Positions 5,617-6,571 of a stretch of DNA of 6,571 nt are shown here, piece by piece (the stretch's first letter is position 1; each line of letters opens with the position of its first letter). The stretch is taken from assembly GCA_025350085.1 (NCBI GenBank), contig JANXYI010000372.1, positions 1-6,571 on the forward strand, given 5' to 3'. The DNA is from Deltaproteobacteria bacterium (lineage in GTDB: Bacteria > Desulfobacterota > Desulfovibrionia > Desulfovibrionales > Desulfovibrionaceae). The position numbers and the translations under genes were made by a program. The notes under the pieces were generated by a model. The model searched no databases. It saw only the letters and a program-made list of their open reading frames with translations, and had not been told where the DNA came from.

Positions 5617-6571
5617 CTACAGCTTAGCCGGATGCATGATCTCTCCGGCCACGGCGCTGGCCGCGGCAACGGCCGGGCTGGCCAGATAGACCTCGCTTTC
5701 CAGGCTGCCCATGCGGCCGCGGAAGTTGCGGTTGGTGGTGGCAATGCAACGCTCGCCCCCGGCCAGGATGCCCATGTGGCCGCCCAGGCAGGGCCCGCAG
5801 GTGGGCGGGCCGACCACGGCCCCGGCGTCCATGAAGATGCTGAACAGCCCCTCGTCCATGGCCTGGCGCCAGATCTTGGGCGTGGCGGGCAGGATGATCA
5901 GCCGCACGTTCTTGCTGGCCTTGCGGCCCTTGAGCACTGCCGCGGCCTCGCGCAGGTCCTCGATGCGGCCGTTGGTGCAGGAGCCGATGACCGCCTGGTC
6001 CACGCGCATGCCCTTGAGTTCGTCCACGCCACGGACATTGTCCGGCAAATGCGGGCAGGCCACCTGCGGGCCCATGCCCGTGACGGACAGGGACAGCTCC
6101 TGCTCGTACACCGCGCCCGGGTCGGCCGTAAGCGCCTTGTCACCGTGCCTGCCGTGCGCCTGACAATAGGCCAGGGTCTTGGCGTCGGCCGGGAACAGGC
6201 CGACCTTGGCGCCGGCCTCGATGGCCATGTTGGCCATGGTCATGCGGCCCTCGATGGACAGGTTGTCGATGACCGGCCCGCCGAACTCCAGGGCCCGGTA
6301 CAGCCCGCCGGACACGCCGAGGCGGCCGATGAGGTGCAGGATCAGGTCCTTGCCCCCCACAAAGGGCTCAAGCGTTCCGGTGTACTCCACGCGGATCGAC
6401 GGCGGCACCTTGAACCAGGTCTCGCCCAGGGCCAGGGCCCCGGCGATGTCGGTGGAGCCCATGCCCGTGGCAAAGGCGCCCAGGCCGCCGTAGGTGCAGG
6501 TGTGGGAGTCCGCGCCGACCACGATGTCCTTGGGGCCCACCAGCCCGAGCTCCGGCAGCAGCGCGTGCTCC
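5617..6571 (-). CDS. leuC: 3-isopropylmalate dehydratase large subunit (N-terminus outside window)
   Basis: LeuC is the 4Fe-4S aconitase-family subunit of isopropylmalate isomerase. The frame runs from the right edge (in frame from 6570) to TAG 5619-5617 and shows 317 residues. Landmarks are GADSHTCTYGGLGAFATGMGS near the start, IGSCTNGRIEDLR, and the TCGPC block within GPPTCGPCLGGHMG. The Cys of SCTN and the two of TCGPC are the expected cluster ligands. RNFRGRMG near the C-terminus is the conserved phosphate/substrate-side loop of the family. The sequence resembles the shorter LeuC type (about 420 residues, common in deltaproteobacteria and archaea), which would leave about 100 residues beyond the window. 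There is no frameshift or stop in the visible part. It leads the leuC-leuD-leuB block; any promoter or leucine-responsive leader lies outside. Confidence 0.96.
   Translation of the reverse strand, partial: EHALLPELGLVGPKDIVVGADSHTCTYGGLGAFATGMGSTDIAGALALGETWFKVPPSIRVEYTGTLEPFVGGKDLILHLIGRLGVSGGLYRALEFGGPVIDNLSIEGRMTMANMAIEAGAKVGLFPADAKTLAYCQAHGRHGDKALTADPGAVYEQELSLSVTGMGPQVACPHLPDNVRGVDELKGMRVDQAVIGSCTNGRIEDLREAAAVLKGRKASKNVRLIILPATPKIWRQAMDEGLFSIFMDAGAVVGPPTCGPCLGGHMGILAGGERCIATTNRNFRGRMGSLESEVYLASPAVAAASAVAGEIMHPAKL

Overview
The window is a densely coded, high-GC stretch of a bacterial chromosome. GC-rich third codon positions, the order leuC-leuD-leuB and a Fur-family gene beside a zinc-type binding protein suggest a deltaproteobacterium of the Desulfovibrio type. 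This assignment is an inference from style and gene content, not from a marker gene. I see no mobile element, CRISPR array, tRNA or rRNA.

Left part, plus strand (1-2340): the basic C-terminal tail of an unidentified protein runs straight into gatC (114-398). It is followed by gatA (454-1932) and a small tautomerase-fold protein (1951-2340). GatC and GatA are two of the three subunits of the tRNA-dependent amidotransferase that makes Gln-tRNA(Gln) and/or Asn-tRNA(Asn). The third subunit, GatB, is not in the window. The block ends in a long hairpin (2370-2417) placed to terminate both the plus-strand genes and the converging minus-strand operon.

Middle part, minus strand (3868 down to 2437): a znuA-type periplasmic metal-binding protein gene (3771-2860) is followed 15 bases later by a Fur-family repressor gene (2844-2437), probably a Zur. 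Upstream of znuA lies the most informative regulatory region in the window. A promoter-like pair (TTGACG, 17 bases, CATAAG) is overlaid by two copies of the same inverted repeat, ATGCAAC-N3-GTTGCAY, with centres 22 bases apart. This is what an autoregulated zinc-responsive two-gene operon would look like. The ABC permease and ATPase (znuB, znuC) that ZnuA needs are not between or beside these genes.

Right part, minus strand (6571 down to 3871): leuC (5' end beyond the window), leuD and leuB encode isopropylmalate isomerase (large and small subunits) and 3-isopropylmalate dehydrogenase, steps two and three of leucine synthesis. The operon ends at a strong intrinsic terminator (3902-3871) whose T-tract stops two bases before the -35 element of the znuA promoter.

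The enzymes themselves are ordinary and well conserved. I did not find a convincing undescribed system. The points worth a second look are the znuA-zur operator/promoter, the missing transporter partners, the altered metal site of the regulator, and the hairpin in front of leuD.
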